A DNA stretch of 64,000 nt from Nitzschia sp. DOCU1 (lineage: Eukaryota; Bacillariophyta; Bacillariophyceae; Bacillariales; Bacillariaceae): positions 62,001-126,000 of the forward strand of contig OX595994.1 in the NCBI GenBank assembly GCA_951394045.1, in the 5' to 3' direction. A program made the position numbers and the translations under genes. Numbering within the stretch: the stretch's first letter is position 1; each line of letters opens with the position of its first letter. The notes beneath the pieces were generated by a model. The model was not told the origin of the DNA and made no database searches. It saw only the letters and a program-made list of their open reading frames with translations. Shown here piece by piece: positions 51,911 to 60,600 of this stretch.

Positions 51911-53347
51911 ATGGTAGCCAAGGCTTTGTTCCCGGAACCCATCAGCATGACTTCAACAACAGACCAAACGGAGCTCAGCGCAACTGCCCATTCCTCGTCC
52001 TTGTTGTTCTCTTCTTCCGATGCAAATTGGGAGGGCGAAGCGGCAGTAACTGGCGATTGGTCGGACTTTACGGTCGAGTCGGTTCTTCGAGAAGAGCCGG
52101 TTGGATCCTTTTATCAAATTTTCAATGTTCGATTAAACTTTGGATCGTCAACGGCCCGTGACCTCCTGAGGGGATACGATGACGACGGTGACGATGAAGA
52201 TATTAATGATGCTGACGATGACGATGACGATGTCTTCCATTCTGCAGTCAAGAAGAACTATACGCTCAAGTGCTTACGAAGAAACTTGGGGACGCAAGAG
52301 ATCGAATCCAAGGTGGTGTCCTTGGCAGTAGAATCACGAATTCTAACCATGTTCGCCCATCCTAATGTGGTGCAAATGTGCCGACTTTCCAGCGCCTTTT
52401 CCGTGCCGGGCTCCTTCCGCTACTTTGTTCTCTATGAGCCTATTGATATTACTTTGGAAACAATGCTCAAAGCTTGGCGGAAAAATCCCCTACTCACGCG
52501 CAAGATACCTTTGCTTCGAAACAAGGCCAATGCTGAACGGAAAAAGATCAAGTCGAGTCTACATCGGCGGGTACAGCTAGTGGCGATGGGTTTGATCAAG
52601 GGCATCGCTCACGTACACACCAAAGGAATCGCTCTGAGAAATCTAAACCCTGGTACTATTGGTTTTGATTACAGTGGCGAAGTCAAACTCTTTGACTTTT
52701 CTCAGGCATCACCCGTGGGGTTTATTCAGTCGGATTCAGCAACAACGACACTTCAAGCTGTCCTAGCCACTACCACCACTAGGATAGAACAACAATCTGG
52801 AAGCAGTAGACCGAGCGCCAATACCAATTCTCACTTGTGGAGGAGGGCTGAAAACACAGGTTTGTTGGATGATGATGGCTTTTCTCAGGACGTGTATGCC
52901 TTTGGAGTCATAATATGGCTGGTGGCATCTCTTAAACAATTTCAAACCCGACAAAATGGTGTCCCATTTAAATTTTCTGGAGAACGCGTGAGCTATTGGG
53001 ATGTACCCTCTAAACGACTACGCAGTCTTATTGAAGCTTGTTGGGAGGCCGATCCGAATGCCCGGCCAACGTCCTTTCGACTGAACATGATGTTATTGGA
53101 TTGTTATGGAGCGTCAAGTGTGTACGAATATGCACACACCAAGGCACCGAGCGGCAAGTCCTCCACATCCAACGGGAAGCGAGGAGGACGTGCATTATTT
53201 TCTTCGCCTTGGGCGACGGGAGGATCTGCTCCCGGAAATAAGAGGGGATACCAGGTGCGCTCAAACTCAATAACAGACGCCGGGAAAAGCAGGTTCGATA
53301 GCGCTGTCTTCAGTACGCACTCGGAAGACACAACATGGACCGCATAG
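51911..53347 (+). CDS. Pseudokinase paralogue 1
   Basis: 478 aa, intronless. Residues 49-55 (DWSDFTV) start the kinase-like domain, which has an acidic insertion with an Asp run (about 88-107). The VAIK-type lysine is present (YTLKCLRR, Lys 120). The HRD motif is replaced by ALRNLNPGTIGF (about 242-253): catalytic Asp is Asn, the following Lys is Asn, and the metal-binding Asn is Thr. DFG is DFS (about 262-264). The C-lobe is recognisable (DVYAFGVIIWLVASL, LIEACWEADPNARPTS). The tail is Ser/Gly-rich. These substitutions argue against phosphotransfer, so a scaffold or regulatory role is likely. It belongs with the two genes at 54880 and 57151. Confidence 0.8.
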   Translation: MVAKALFPEPISMTSTTDQTELSATAHSSSLLFSSSDANWEGEAAVTGDWSDFTVESVLREEPVGSFYQIFNVRLNFGSSTARDLLRGYDDDGDDEDINDADDDDDDVFHSAVKKNYTLKCLRRNLGTQEIESKVVSLAVESRILTMFAHPNVVQMCRLSSAFSVPGSFRYFVLYEPIDITLETMLKAWRKNPLLTRKIPLLRNKANAERKKIKSSLHRRVQLVAMGLIKGIAHVHTKGIALRNLNPGTIGFDYSGEVKLFDFSQASPVGFIQSDSATTTLQAVLATTTTRIEQQSGSSRPSANTNSHLWRRAENTGLLDDDGFSQDVYAFGVIIWLVASLKQFQTRQNGVPFKFSGERVSYWDVPSKRLRSLIEACWEADPNARPTSFRLNMMLLDCYGASSVYEYAHTKAPSGKSSTSNGKRGGRALFSSPWATGGSAPGNKRGYQVRSNSITDAGKSRFDSAVFSTHSEDTTWTA

Positions 53348-53880
53348 TCTACGCTGCTTAAACTATACTGAATGTACTATTGTTACTATTAGTACGGGGC
53401 TTTACAATTTCAACTTGAAAGTATGGAAATCGATCGCAATAACCATCATCTATCCGTTCTTGCCTATCGCTATTTAGGACCCACAGCGATTTGGCGAGAT
53501 CTTTCCTCTCGATCGTCAAGGTACTAGCTTCTAACTGGATAGTGCGCACTCTTCGCTGCTTTAATAGTGTATGTAACACGGATATAGTCAGGTGGAGGGG
53601 TCGGTAGTCGCAAGTAGCATCATAGAACTAACTAATCCTTAGGGTACGTACGAACAAATACCCACTACAGCTCATATCCATATTTAAAAAGGGATGCCGA
53701 AGAGGCCAATGATGCGCCCGCCGGGCTTTAGTATCCTGCTCCACGAGCCAGCCACGATTTGAAGGTGCACTCTGAGCTCTCGAAGGGAAGGACGCGATGC
53801 CATGAAAAAAATCTTCTTTCGGTTTGTAGCATTGTTGTTGAAATCATCATAAAAATTCACGACCGTTGAAATAAGGAACC
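53348..53880. other. Intergenic region with tRNA-like repeat
   Basis: 533 bp; holds a tRNA-like repeat copy (about 53530-53580). No other element seen. Confidence 0.4.
53530..53580 (+). repeat. tRNA-like dispersed repeat, copy 3
   Basis: CTAACTGGATAGTGCGCACT followed by CTTCGCTGCTTTAATAGTG, preceded by ACTAGCTT; together these give a box A-like TAGCTTCTAACTGG (TAGC of the tract starting at 53523). Matches copies at 34525 and 38165. No convincing box B follows. Confidence 0.35.
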
Positions 53881-54437
53881 ATGTGCTGCTGTGATAACGA
53901 CGCCGTTGACGAGGAGAAGATCATCCTTTGCTGCGCCTGCTGCTGTGGGCATTGTGGTCTTTACACTGGTTGTGATTGCCCCGGATGCTCGGGAAAGATC
54001 GGGTAAGCAAGAACGAGCATTGCTCTGTCATCATGTCGTGCCAAATCTCATTGAAGGACTCCGCATCGCCTCATTTTACATAGACTCTGCTGCTTGAATT
54101 GCGCTGTCTGCTGCAAGCCTGGGGCTGGGTGTCTTCCCCTTGGCTGCTGTGGCCCCACTATCGAATGTGACGGATGCTCCATCCTTAACATTCAACTCCA
54201 AGCATTCTGCTTGGCGATCACCGCCGCCATTCCCTGCAACGAAGAAGTTCCTCCACTAGTCACGGTTCTGGGATGCACGGTAAGTGAACTAACTAGTCAG
54301 AAGGCCAACGTGGCTCTGTGAGTACTCCCCCCCCCCTGTGCGTCTGGTCTAACCGCTTCCTTTGTTTTAATCATCTCCAGATGTATCCTAAGTGCGGGTG
54401 CTGCATGCCAATCAAGGAAGCTATGCGACGTGATTAG
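53881..54437 (+). CDS. Cysteine-rich mini-protein, three exons
   Basis: Exons 53881-54002, 54084-54279 and 54381-54437; introns of 81 bp (GTAAGC...ATAG) and 101 bp (GTAAGT...CCAG). The spliced frame is 124 aa with 28 cysteines (over a fifth of all residues). Visible blocks are MCCCDNDAVDEEK, ILCCACCCGHCGLYTGCDCP, GCSGKIGLCCLNCAVCCKPG, LGCCGPTIECDGCSILN, then a more hydrophobic AFCLAITAAIPCNEEVPPL and the closing MYPKCGCCMPIKEAMRRD. The join is strongly supported because cysteine spacing continues through both splice sites. I recall similar PG..LP.GCCGP / YPKCGCC proteins from diatoms and other stramenopiles, with no known function; metal binding or palmitoylated membrane attachment are possible. 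It sits between pseudokinase genes. Confidence 0.75.
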
Positions 54438-54879
54438 TCTGTGTTTCTTTGAACTGTGGTCTGCCCTGGCTGTTATCTGCTAGTAGAGACAGAACTAGTT
54501 CCAGTATGAACTTGTCTGCAGCGATGGATCTATAGCGGGACGACGGTTACATGTGACATTCTAGAGCCGCAGCTTGATTCGGATAACTTTCAGGCTTTAT
54601 TCGTTATGGAAAATCTTTCCCTCTACTCTAGAGTAAACAGTTACCTGTAGTCATACCCCCCCCCCCCCCACCCCGCCCCCAACGCGCGGACCAACTGCCC
54701 TAAATGCCATGCATCAGCCATGGACGAACCTAATAGAGTGAGCATCAGAACAGCCAACGGTAATGGAAAGGTTGTAGTCCAGGACCAAGGCGTCGTTCAT
54801 TTCGTCTATTTCCCTGTGCCACTTCATCCTCTCCGCCAACCCAATATAGAGCTATCATCGCGGTTGCAACTTAGCTTGC
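54438..54879. other. Intergenic region with poly-C tract
   Basis: 442 bp with a C-rich homopolymer (about 54655-54680). The last ~140 bp (54740-54879) resemble the 3' flank of the third pseudokinase (57010-57150), for example GACCAAGG and TTCATCCT blocks, so they belong to the pseudokinase duplication unit. Confidence 0.5.
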
Positions 54880-56100
54880 TCAAAAGCGCTCGACGTTCTC
54901 GGTTTCGGCGGTGAATGAAGCGCCCATGGGGTCCGTTTCAGCCGAACTATTTTCTTCGTCCAATTGTGATCTTGTGCTCCGATTGTTCTTGTGCTCTCCG
55001 CTGAATTCGTTGTAGTCGAGATCAATCTTGGCACCTAAATCCCATTCCGCTGGCGGCGGTCCAAACTCGTCACTCAATGTCAAACTTATTCGAACAAACG
55101 TGGGACGCGCAAGTGGATCACGGTCCCAAGAACTTTCTAGTAGCTGGCGGATACTACGCGTCGGGAAGAGTGACCTTGGAAGTTTGGGGCGAACGCCTCG
55201 TTTACCAACTCGAGACTCCATCACACGCTGTAAAGGTGATAATGAGTAAGTCTTTTGGTCATCGAGAAAATCATACGGAACCATTAAGGTCATTATTTCC
55301 CAAAGAATGACAGCAAAAGAATACACATCCCCAGGTTGCTTTCCACAGGTCTCGTCCCGCCCCTGGCTGGTGACGAAACTTTCGGGCGATCGGTAACGAA
55401 GTTGGCTTGAGCTAGTCGAGGCGTGCTGCTGTTGCTGCAGCTTGGGAGGCTTGGACATGGCATCATTTGAAGCAACATAACCGAATCGGGCCTCTGAAAA
55501 ATCAATCAGTTTGAGATTTCCCATAGGGTCGAAACCCACGGTCGAGGGACTTAGATTTCCAAGGGAGAGGCCTCTTGCGTGGACATGTTCCATTGCACTA
55601 GAAAGTTTGATTGCAACGAGCTTTATCCGACTCTCTGAGCAACTCGTAATGTCCATTTCTACTTCTTTTCCTTTACTGCGCCACTTGGTTAAACGATCGG
55701 CTAACGTCTCTTCTACGAGTTCCAGGACGCAAAAGAATCGAGAAGAGGAAACATTGGCGCCAGAACTCACCCCCTTGACTTTGATGATGTTGGGATGATC
55801 CAGTGTCTGTGTCAATATAGAGATTTCGAGCTTCAGTGCTCTGGCGTCCCTGTCGGCTTCAGCACTCCGACTTCGTTTCTTGAGGCATTTGAGAGCGAAC
55901 ACATTCTTAGGTTGGCTGTTTCTGTTTGGTTTTGGATGACCCCGCGCACTTTCTTCCACTTCCTGATTGTGGTGGTGCGGATTCTGCTGAAGTCGCGCCT
56001 TGAATGTATCATAGAAGACATCTTTTCTGAGAGCCTTTTCTATGGTAAAGTCAGACCAATTTGCCGTCAATAGGGTCCAAGAAGGACTGGCGTCAATCAT
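54880..56100 (-). CDS. Pseudokinase paralogue 2
   Basis: 406 aa from the first ATG (56100), intronless. It starts MIDASPSWTLLTANWSDFTI, then EKALRKDVFYDTFKARL. The VAIK-type lysine is kept (FALKCLKKRSRS) and a helix C-like segment follows (ALKLEISILTQTLDHPNIIK). The catalytic loop reads GLSLGNLSPSTVGFD (HRD lost; Asp to Asn, Lys to Ser, Asn to Thr) and DFG is DFS (LKLIDFSEARFG). The C-lobe has SPESF (APE-like), DVYSFAVILWEIMTLMVPYD and LLESSWDRDPLARPTFVRI. The tail is Ser/Asn/Glu-rich. Very similar to the gene at 57151, same strand: a tandem duplication. Predicted cytosolic regulator without kinase activity; that is inference from the missing residues. Confidence 0.85.
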   Translation of the reverse strand: MIDASPSWTLLTANWSDFTIEKALRKDVFYDTFKARLQQNPHHHNQEVEESARGHPKPNRNSQPKNVFALKCLKKRSRSAEADRDARALKLEISILTQTLDHPNIIKVKGVSSGANVSSSRFFCVLELVEETLADRLTKWRSKGKEVEMDITSCSESRIKLVAIKLSSAMEHVHARGLSLGNLSPSTVGFDPMGNLKLIDFSEARFGYVASNDAMSKPPKLQQQQHASTSSSQLRYRSPESFVTSQGRDETCGKQPGDVYSFAVILWEIMTLMVPYDFLDDQKTYSLSPLQRVMESRVGKRGVRPKLPRSLFPTRSIRQLLESSWDRDPLARPTFVRISLTLSDEFGPPPAEWDLGAKIDLDYNEFSGEHKNNRSTRSQLDEENSSAETDPMGASFTAETENVERF

Positions 56101-57150
56101 GGTGGTGACAGTGATGATGGAAATGTGACTTTCCGCCACTGGGCCTGTGTGGCGGGGTTTGTGAAGCTCAGGTGAATTCGGAATGTGGAGGGAGGCCTGC
56201 AGAAGAAAGGACACGTACGCACAGCAAAAAGTGAGAAGAATCTATTTAGGACCATGATCGTGGACTTGGATAGACAGCTGGACTCGATTTATTGGGGGGC
56301 AATACAGGAAGCATGGTGGTGGTCATTATGGACATTTGGGGAAAATCATTTAACGTGGCTGTGTGCCCGACCTTTCGCTTCTGGTACTAGCTACCTAGCT
56401 AGCATGTTCGTAGAGGTAGGACGAAGCTGCTCTTTAGCTAGCTACTGGTAGTAGTATTAGCACACGATCTCTGCTAGCATGAGGCTACTTCTAAAGCAAG
56501 ATTCATGTCTTGTACAACAACAGAGTTCTATTGATATTGTACATAGACCATTTACTGCTGGTGACCGCAAGAAGACGATCATCTACTAGCTAGTAGTAGT
56601 AATGTCCCCCCAAAATGTGGACGTCCGTCGTCGTTTTCGGCGCACCTTGAGATCCGCAAATACATCGGTGCCATGGCTTCCCGCGATGCCGTGAGTCTCA
56701 GGCTGCCGCTCCGCCTGCTCCTTACTTGTGCAATGATCGCGATTGTGCTGGTGGCGCCGGCGGCGGCGGTGGTGGTAACTTCGTGGTGGGCGGTGATGTC
56801 CCATATAACAAATTCCGCGCATTTCTTCCCGCCTATCAGGAGCACCGTGACTGAGCTTTACGCGACTTTTGTAACTTTGGGTAGGCTCGTTAAGGCTCAT
56901 TAACGAGTAATCATGCTCCCCGACGAGCCCGGGTGTGCATCACAGCGCGTAGGAATAATTGCTCCTCTCAACCCGCCGCCACGCCATACCTCCAGGAGGA
57001 TCAATTGCTGTATCGGGGAGGGACTAGCCTGATAGTGCTCCAAGACCAAGGTGTGGTGCATGTCGCCTATCTCCCGGGGGCTTCATCCTGTCTTGTACCA
57101 ACAGCAGCACACCATCACAAAGTTTTCGCCGCGCATGCAACTTCGCTAGC
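56101..57150. other. Intergenic spacer between two pseudokinases
   Basis: 1.05 kb. An ATG frame at 56673-56903 (76 aa) has a hydrophobic stretch (LLLTCAMIAIVLVAPAAAVV), but competing frames in the same Gly/Ala-rich DNA are as good, so it is not called. The final ~140 bp match the region downstream of paralogue 2. Confidence 0.4.
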
Positions 57151-58428
57151 TCAAAAGCGCTCCTCGAGGCTTTCGGTTTCGGCGCTGAATGAAGTATCCA
57201 CGGGGTCCGTTTCACTCGAACTATATTCATCATCCAATTTCGGTCGTCTGCCCCGATTGTTTTTCTGTTCCCCAAGGGTTTGTTTGTTCCCATTGAATTC
57301 GGTAAAGATGGGCGCCATCTTGGCAGCTAAGTCCCATTCCGCTGGCGTTGGTCCAAACTCGTCACTCAATGTCAAACATATTCGAACAAATGCGGGACGC
57401 GCAAGTGGATCGCGGTCCCAAGCATGTTCTAGTAGCTTGCGGATACTACGCGCCGGGAACGCTGACCGCAAAAGTTTGGGGCGAACGCCTCGTTTACTAA
57501 CTCGAGACTCCATCATACGCTGTAACGTAGACGACGGCTGATTCTTTTGGGCATCAAGAAAATCATACGGGACCATCAAGGTCATGATTTCCCAAAGCAT
57601 GACAGCAAAAGCGTACACGTCCCCAGGTTGTTTCCCGTAGGCCACTGCCCGCCCCAATCGCGTCTGGTCGTTGACGAAACTTTCAGGCGATTTGTAACGA
57701 AGTTGATTTGCGCTAGTCCAGATGTTCTGCTGTTGCCGCTGTTGTTGTAGCTTGGGAGGCTTCGATGTGTCCTCTTCTGAATTGCCATATACCAGGCGGG
57801 CCTCCGAAAAATCAATTAGTTTGAGATTTCCCATTGAGTCAAAACCTACGGTCGAGGGACTGAGATTTCCAAGGGAGAGGCCTCTTGTATGGACATGGTC
57901 CATGGCACTGGCAAGTTTGATCGCAACGAGCTTTATACGTCTCTCTAAGCAGCTCACGACGTCCTTCTCTACATCTTTCCCTTTATCTCGCCACATGGTT
58001 AAACGATCTGCCAGCGTCTCTTCTACTAGTTCCAGGACGCAAAAGAAACGAGAAGAGGATACTTCGACTTGAGAACTCACGCCCTTGACTTGGATGATGC
58101 TGGGATGATATACTATTTGCGTCAATATGAAGATCTCAAACGCGAGTGCTTTGGCGTTCCTGTCGGCTTCAGCACTCCGACTTCGTTTCTTGAGGCATTT
58201 GAGCGCGAACACGTTCCTTTCAGGCGGTTGCTTATCGGTGTCCCTCTTTTGTTGGCCGATACTTGTCTTTGTTCCACACATTCTGTCTTCCTCTTTCTGA
58301 TCGCGGCGGTGATTCTGAAGTCTGGCCTTGAAGGTATCAGAGATTCCATCTTTTCGAAGCGCCTTTTCTATGCTAAAGTCAGACCATTTTGCCGTCAAGA
58401 AGGTCGAGGAAGGACTCATGTCGATCAT
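57151..58428 (-). CDS. Pseudokinase paralogue 3
   Basis: 425 aa from the ATG at 58428, intronless. It begins MIDMSPSSTFLTAKWSDFSI and follows paralogue 2 closely: FALKCLKKRSRS (lysine kept), GLSLGNLSPSTVGFD in place of the catalytic loop, LKLIDFSEARLV in place of DFG, SPESF, DVYAFAVMLWEIMTLMVPYD, and HAWDRDPLARPAFVRICLTL. It differs by a longer Gln/Lys-rich insertion (about residues 45-75) and a Gln run before the activation-loop remnant. The conserved losses in both copies mean the ancestor was already inactive, and since the rest of the fold is well kept, the proteins are probably under selection as pseudokinases. Confidence 0.85.
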   Translation of the reverse strand: MIDMSPSSTFLTAKWSDFSIEKALRKDGISDTFKARLQNHRRDQKEEDRMCGTKTSIGQQKRDTDKQPPERNVFALKCLKKRSRSAEADRNAKALAFEIFILTQIVYHPSIIQVKGVSSQVEVSSSRFFCVLELVEETLADRLTMWRDKGKDVEKDVVSCLERRIKLVAIKLASAMDHVHTRGLSLGNLSPSTVGFDSMGNLKLIDFSEARLVYGNSEEDTSKPPKLQQQRQQQNIWTSANQLRYKSPESFVNDQTRLGRAVAYGKQPGDVYAFAVMLWEIMTLMVPYDFLDAQKNQPSSTLQRMMESRVSKRGVRPKLLRSAFPARSIRKLLEHAWDRDPLARPAFVRICLTLSDEFGPTPAEWDLAAKMAPIFTEFNGNKQTLGEQKNNRGRRPKLDDEYSSSETDPVDTSFSAETESLEERF

Positions 58429-60370
58429 GGTGGTGATGGTGGGGATAGGTGTCTTTCGCAAGAGTGTTACAAGTCTAAACTACTGTCTGAATCAGCTGCA
58501 AATGCACATGGGCATCCAATAGTCGGTTGCACCTATCGGCGGCAGTTTTTGTGAGATAGGCACAGCATGATGATAAATCGGCGGCGGCGGAAAACTCTTG
58601 TCGTGGAATTGGGTGAGGAAGCAGCTGGACTGCAACGTCGGAACCCATTTCTTCCGGCATTTGCGACAATCTGCGACTCCAGCTATGCCCTTGATATTTT
58701 CTGTGTACTCCGTTTATGACGAAGAGAACCCGAGCAATTTAAAATACGGTAGTCTGACTTTTAGTTGTTCACTTCAGTGCACTTACTGATGATGTTAAGC
58801 TGCCCGTTAGAAAGTTTAGCAGGGAGCTATGAGAGTAGTAGGCTACCTATAGAAAGACTCATGTATTGTAGTCACCCAGGGTTCTGTTCTCACTGTATTT
58901 ACAGTAGACTTCTGGGCTGATAGATCCAAAGTCTCCCAGTAGGAGATTATGCGTTCTTCGTCGTCGTCGTGTTGGTTCTGAGCTCGTCCACAGCAAATGC
59001 ATTGAGAACGCAATCAGCTGTTAGTAGTACTACCGTTTGATTTCGAGCGGTGGCTTTGCTTCTTGGGCCGTGAATGCAGATCTACTGCTCTTTCGGGTGC
59101 TCCATGCGCCTCCTTGTACAACAAGAAAGTGGTCGTTGGCGGTGATAGCCGATTGATCATGTTGTTGTTCCAAGAGGAGCCCTACTCCTTCCCCAAGTTT
59201 GGATGGACAAATTAACGAGAAATGACGCCCCCCACTGCATCCGGACGGGCATCCAATGCCGCAGGGCCTGCTGGCAAAAGAACACCGTGTGAAGGATTCT
59301 GTATGCGGTCGTTCCTCGTAGTCCCAAGTAAGGAATATTCCGTAGATGATCATGATGATTCATTTTGTTGGGATTCCAAGGAGTATTGATATCCCGATTA
59401 GAAAGTGTGTGCAACACTGGCATCTTGCAAACAAATTTCCGAAAGTGTGTTGAGGTTAAGATTGTCGCTTGTTTGCTGTCCTCCTCGCTGTCGGTATTTT
59501 GCACTATCGGCCGCGGTGCCGGTCGTTCATTTTTCTTCTTGCGAAATGACACATCAATCTAAAAGATAAGTTGGACAGAAGCAAAAACAACAAGCCGAGC
59601 ACCAGCAATCGTATCGATACCACCCGCAAGCAGCACTCGGCTACTTTCGTTCATTTCGATCGGCTTGTTGTTGGTGGTGGCGGCTGCTGGGGCTGGGGTT
59701 GGACATCACCAGCATGCGATTGCTGCAAATAAGGAAGCGTGTGAGACCCCAAAAGCTGTAGATGTTTGTAACATGGTTGGGATAAGTTTGTCCCGGGTGT
59801 CCTATTCCATTCCTTCCTGCTCTCCGTGTTGGAAGGTTTCCTGCTTCTTTCCCTGCCCCGTGGCCGCTAGGGAGTAGAAAGTTCAATGGGCGCGCGCTCT
59901 CGCTGAATATCAGGTAGTACAGGAGTTTCATGCCGACACGAGCCAGCCGGTCCTGCATTCCTTTCGTCGTGGTACTGAATGTAGGCTATAGTGCTGATAG
60001 CTACCCAACCACCTATCTATTGATTGGGACATTCGGCAATGAGCTTCTCTGTTGAAACGAGCGGCTGACGTGCAAATCTGACTCACAATTTCCAGGTCAG
60101 ATGACGACGTTGGTGCGTTGCAGCTCGGTAGGATGAGACACGTCGCCACCAATCATTTGCTTGGGTGACAATTTGAAAAGTCGCCACGAGTCTCGATTTG
60201 TGGGGTGTATCAAAAACCTGTATGCAACGTGCAGTGACGAACCCCAGATGACCAACCTTTTTATCAGTCGCATATATCTTAACGTGCAGGCATTCGGGCG
60301 AGATAATTTCTACTTGCATCTGTCAATTGCCATAATGTTTAGCCGTTCTTTGGTCATTATTACTAAGCGA
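58429..60370. other. Gene-poor stretch left of the transposon
   Basis: 1.9 kb. Apart from possible gene remains at 59030-59620 (minus), no supported gene. The sequence next to the transposon (60200-60370) shows no similarity to the right flank beyond the TA duplication. Confidence 0.4.
59030..59620 (-). pseudogene. Possible broken gene
   Basis: Two minus-strand frames look partly protein-like: IDVSFRKKKNERPAPRPIVQ, NTDSEEDSKQATILTSTHF (from about 59560) and, in another frame, HFSLICPSKLGEGVGLLLEQ, QHDQSAITANDHFLVVQGG. The first is preceded by a good 3' splice-site sequence (TATCTTTTAG), but I could not find its upstream exon; a one-base shift near 59350 would join the two. No family recognised. 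It may be a decayed gene. Confidence 0.2.
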
Positions 60371-60372
60371 TA

Positions 60373-60600
60373 TTATGGTTCCAATCTTTCCGGAAACGGA
60401 AAAACTTTTTTTTATTTTTCCCCCGACATGACCCGAAGCCAAAATCTTTTCGATCGCCAGATCGCCGGGCAAGCTTCGGATTGGAGGGAAAATCACGGTC
60501 CAACGCGTAGATAAGTCCCGTGGACTATAGTAGAAAATTGAACGTCGGCTCTAGTTTTCCGTTTAGCTATCACAAAATTGGCGACGATGATGAATAACCA
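60373..60600. repeat. Left terminal inverted repeat (~228 bp)
   Basis: Aligns with the reverse complement of 63618-63846. Shared blocks include TTCCGGAAACGGAAAAAC, CCCCCGACATGACCCGAAGC, TCGATCGCCAGATCGCCGGG, CGCGTAGATAAGTCCCGT and AAATTGGCGACGATGA. About 15-20 substitutions seen. It ends inside the first codons of the accessory gene. Confidence 0.9.

Noticed and set aside
56673..56903. 76-aa frame with a hydrophobic stretch
   Set aside because: Gly/Ala-rich DNA opens several frames here, including one on the other strand; no homology or splice support.
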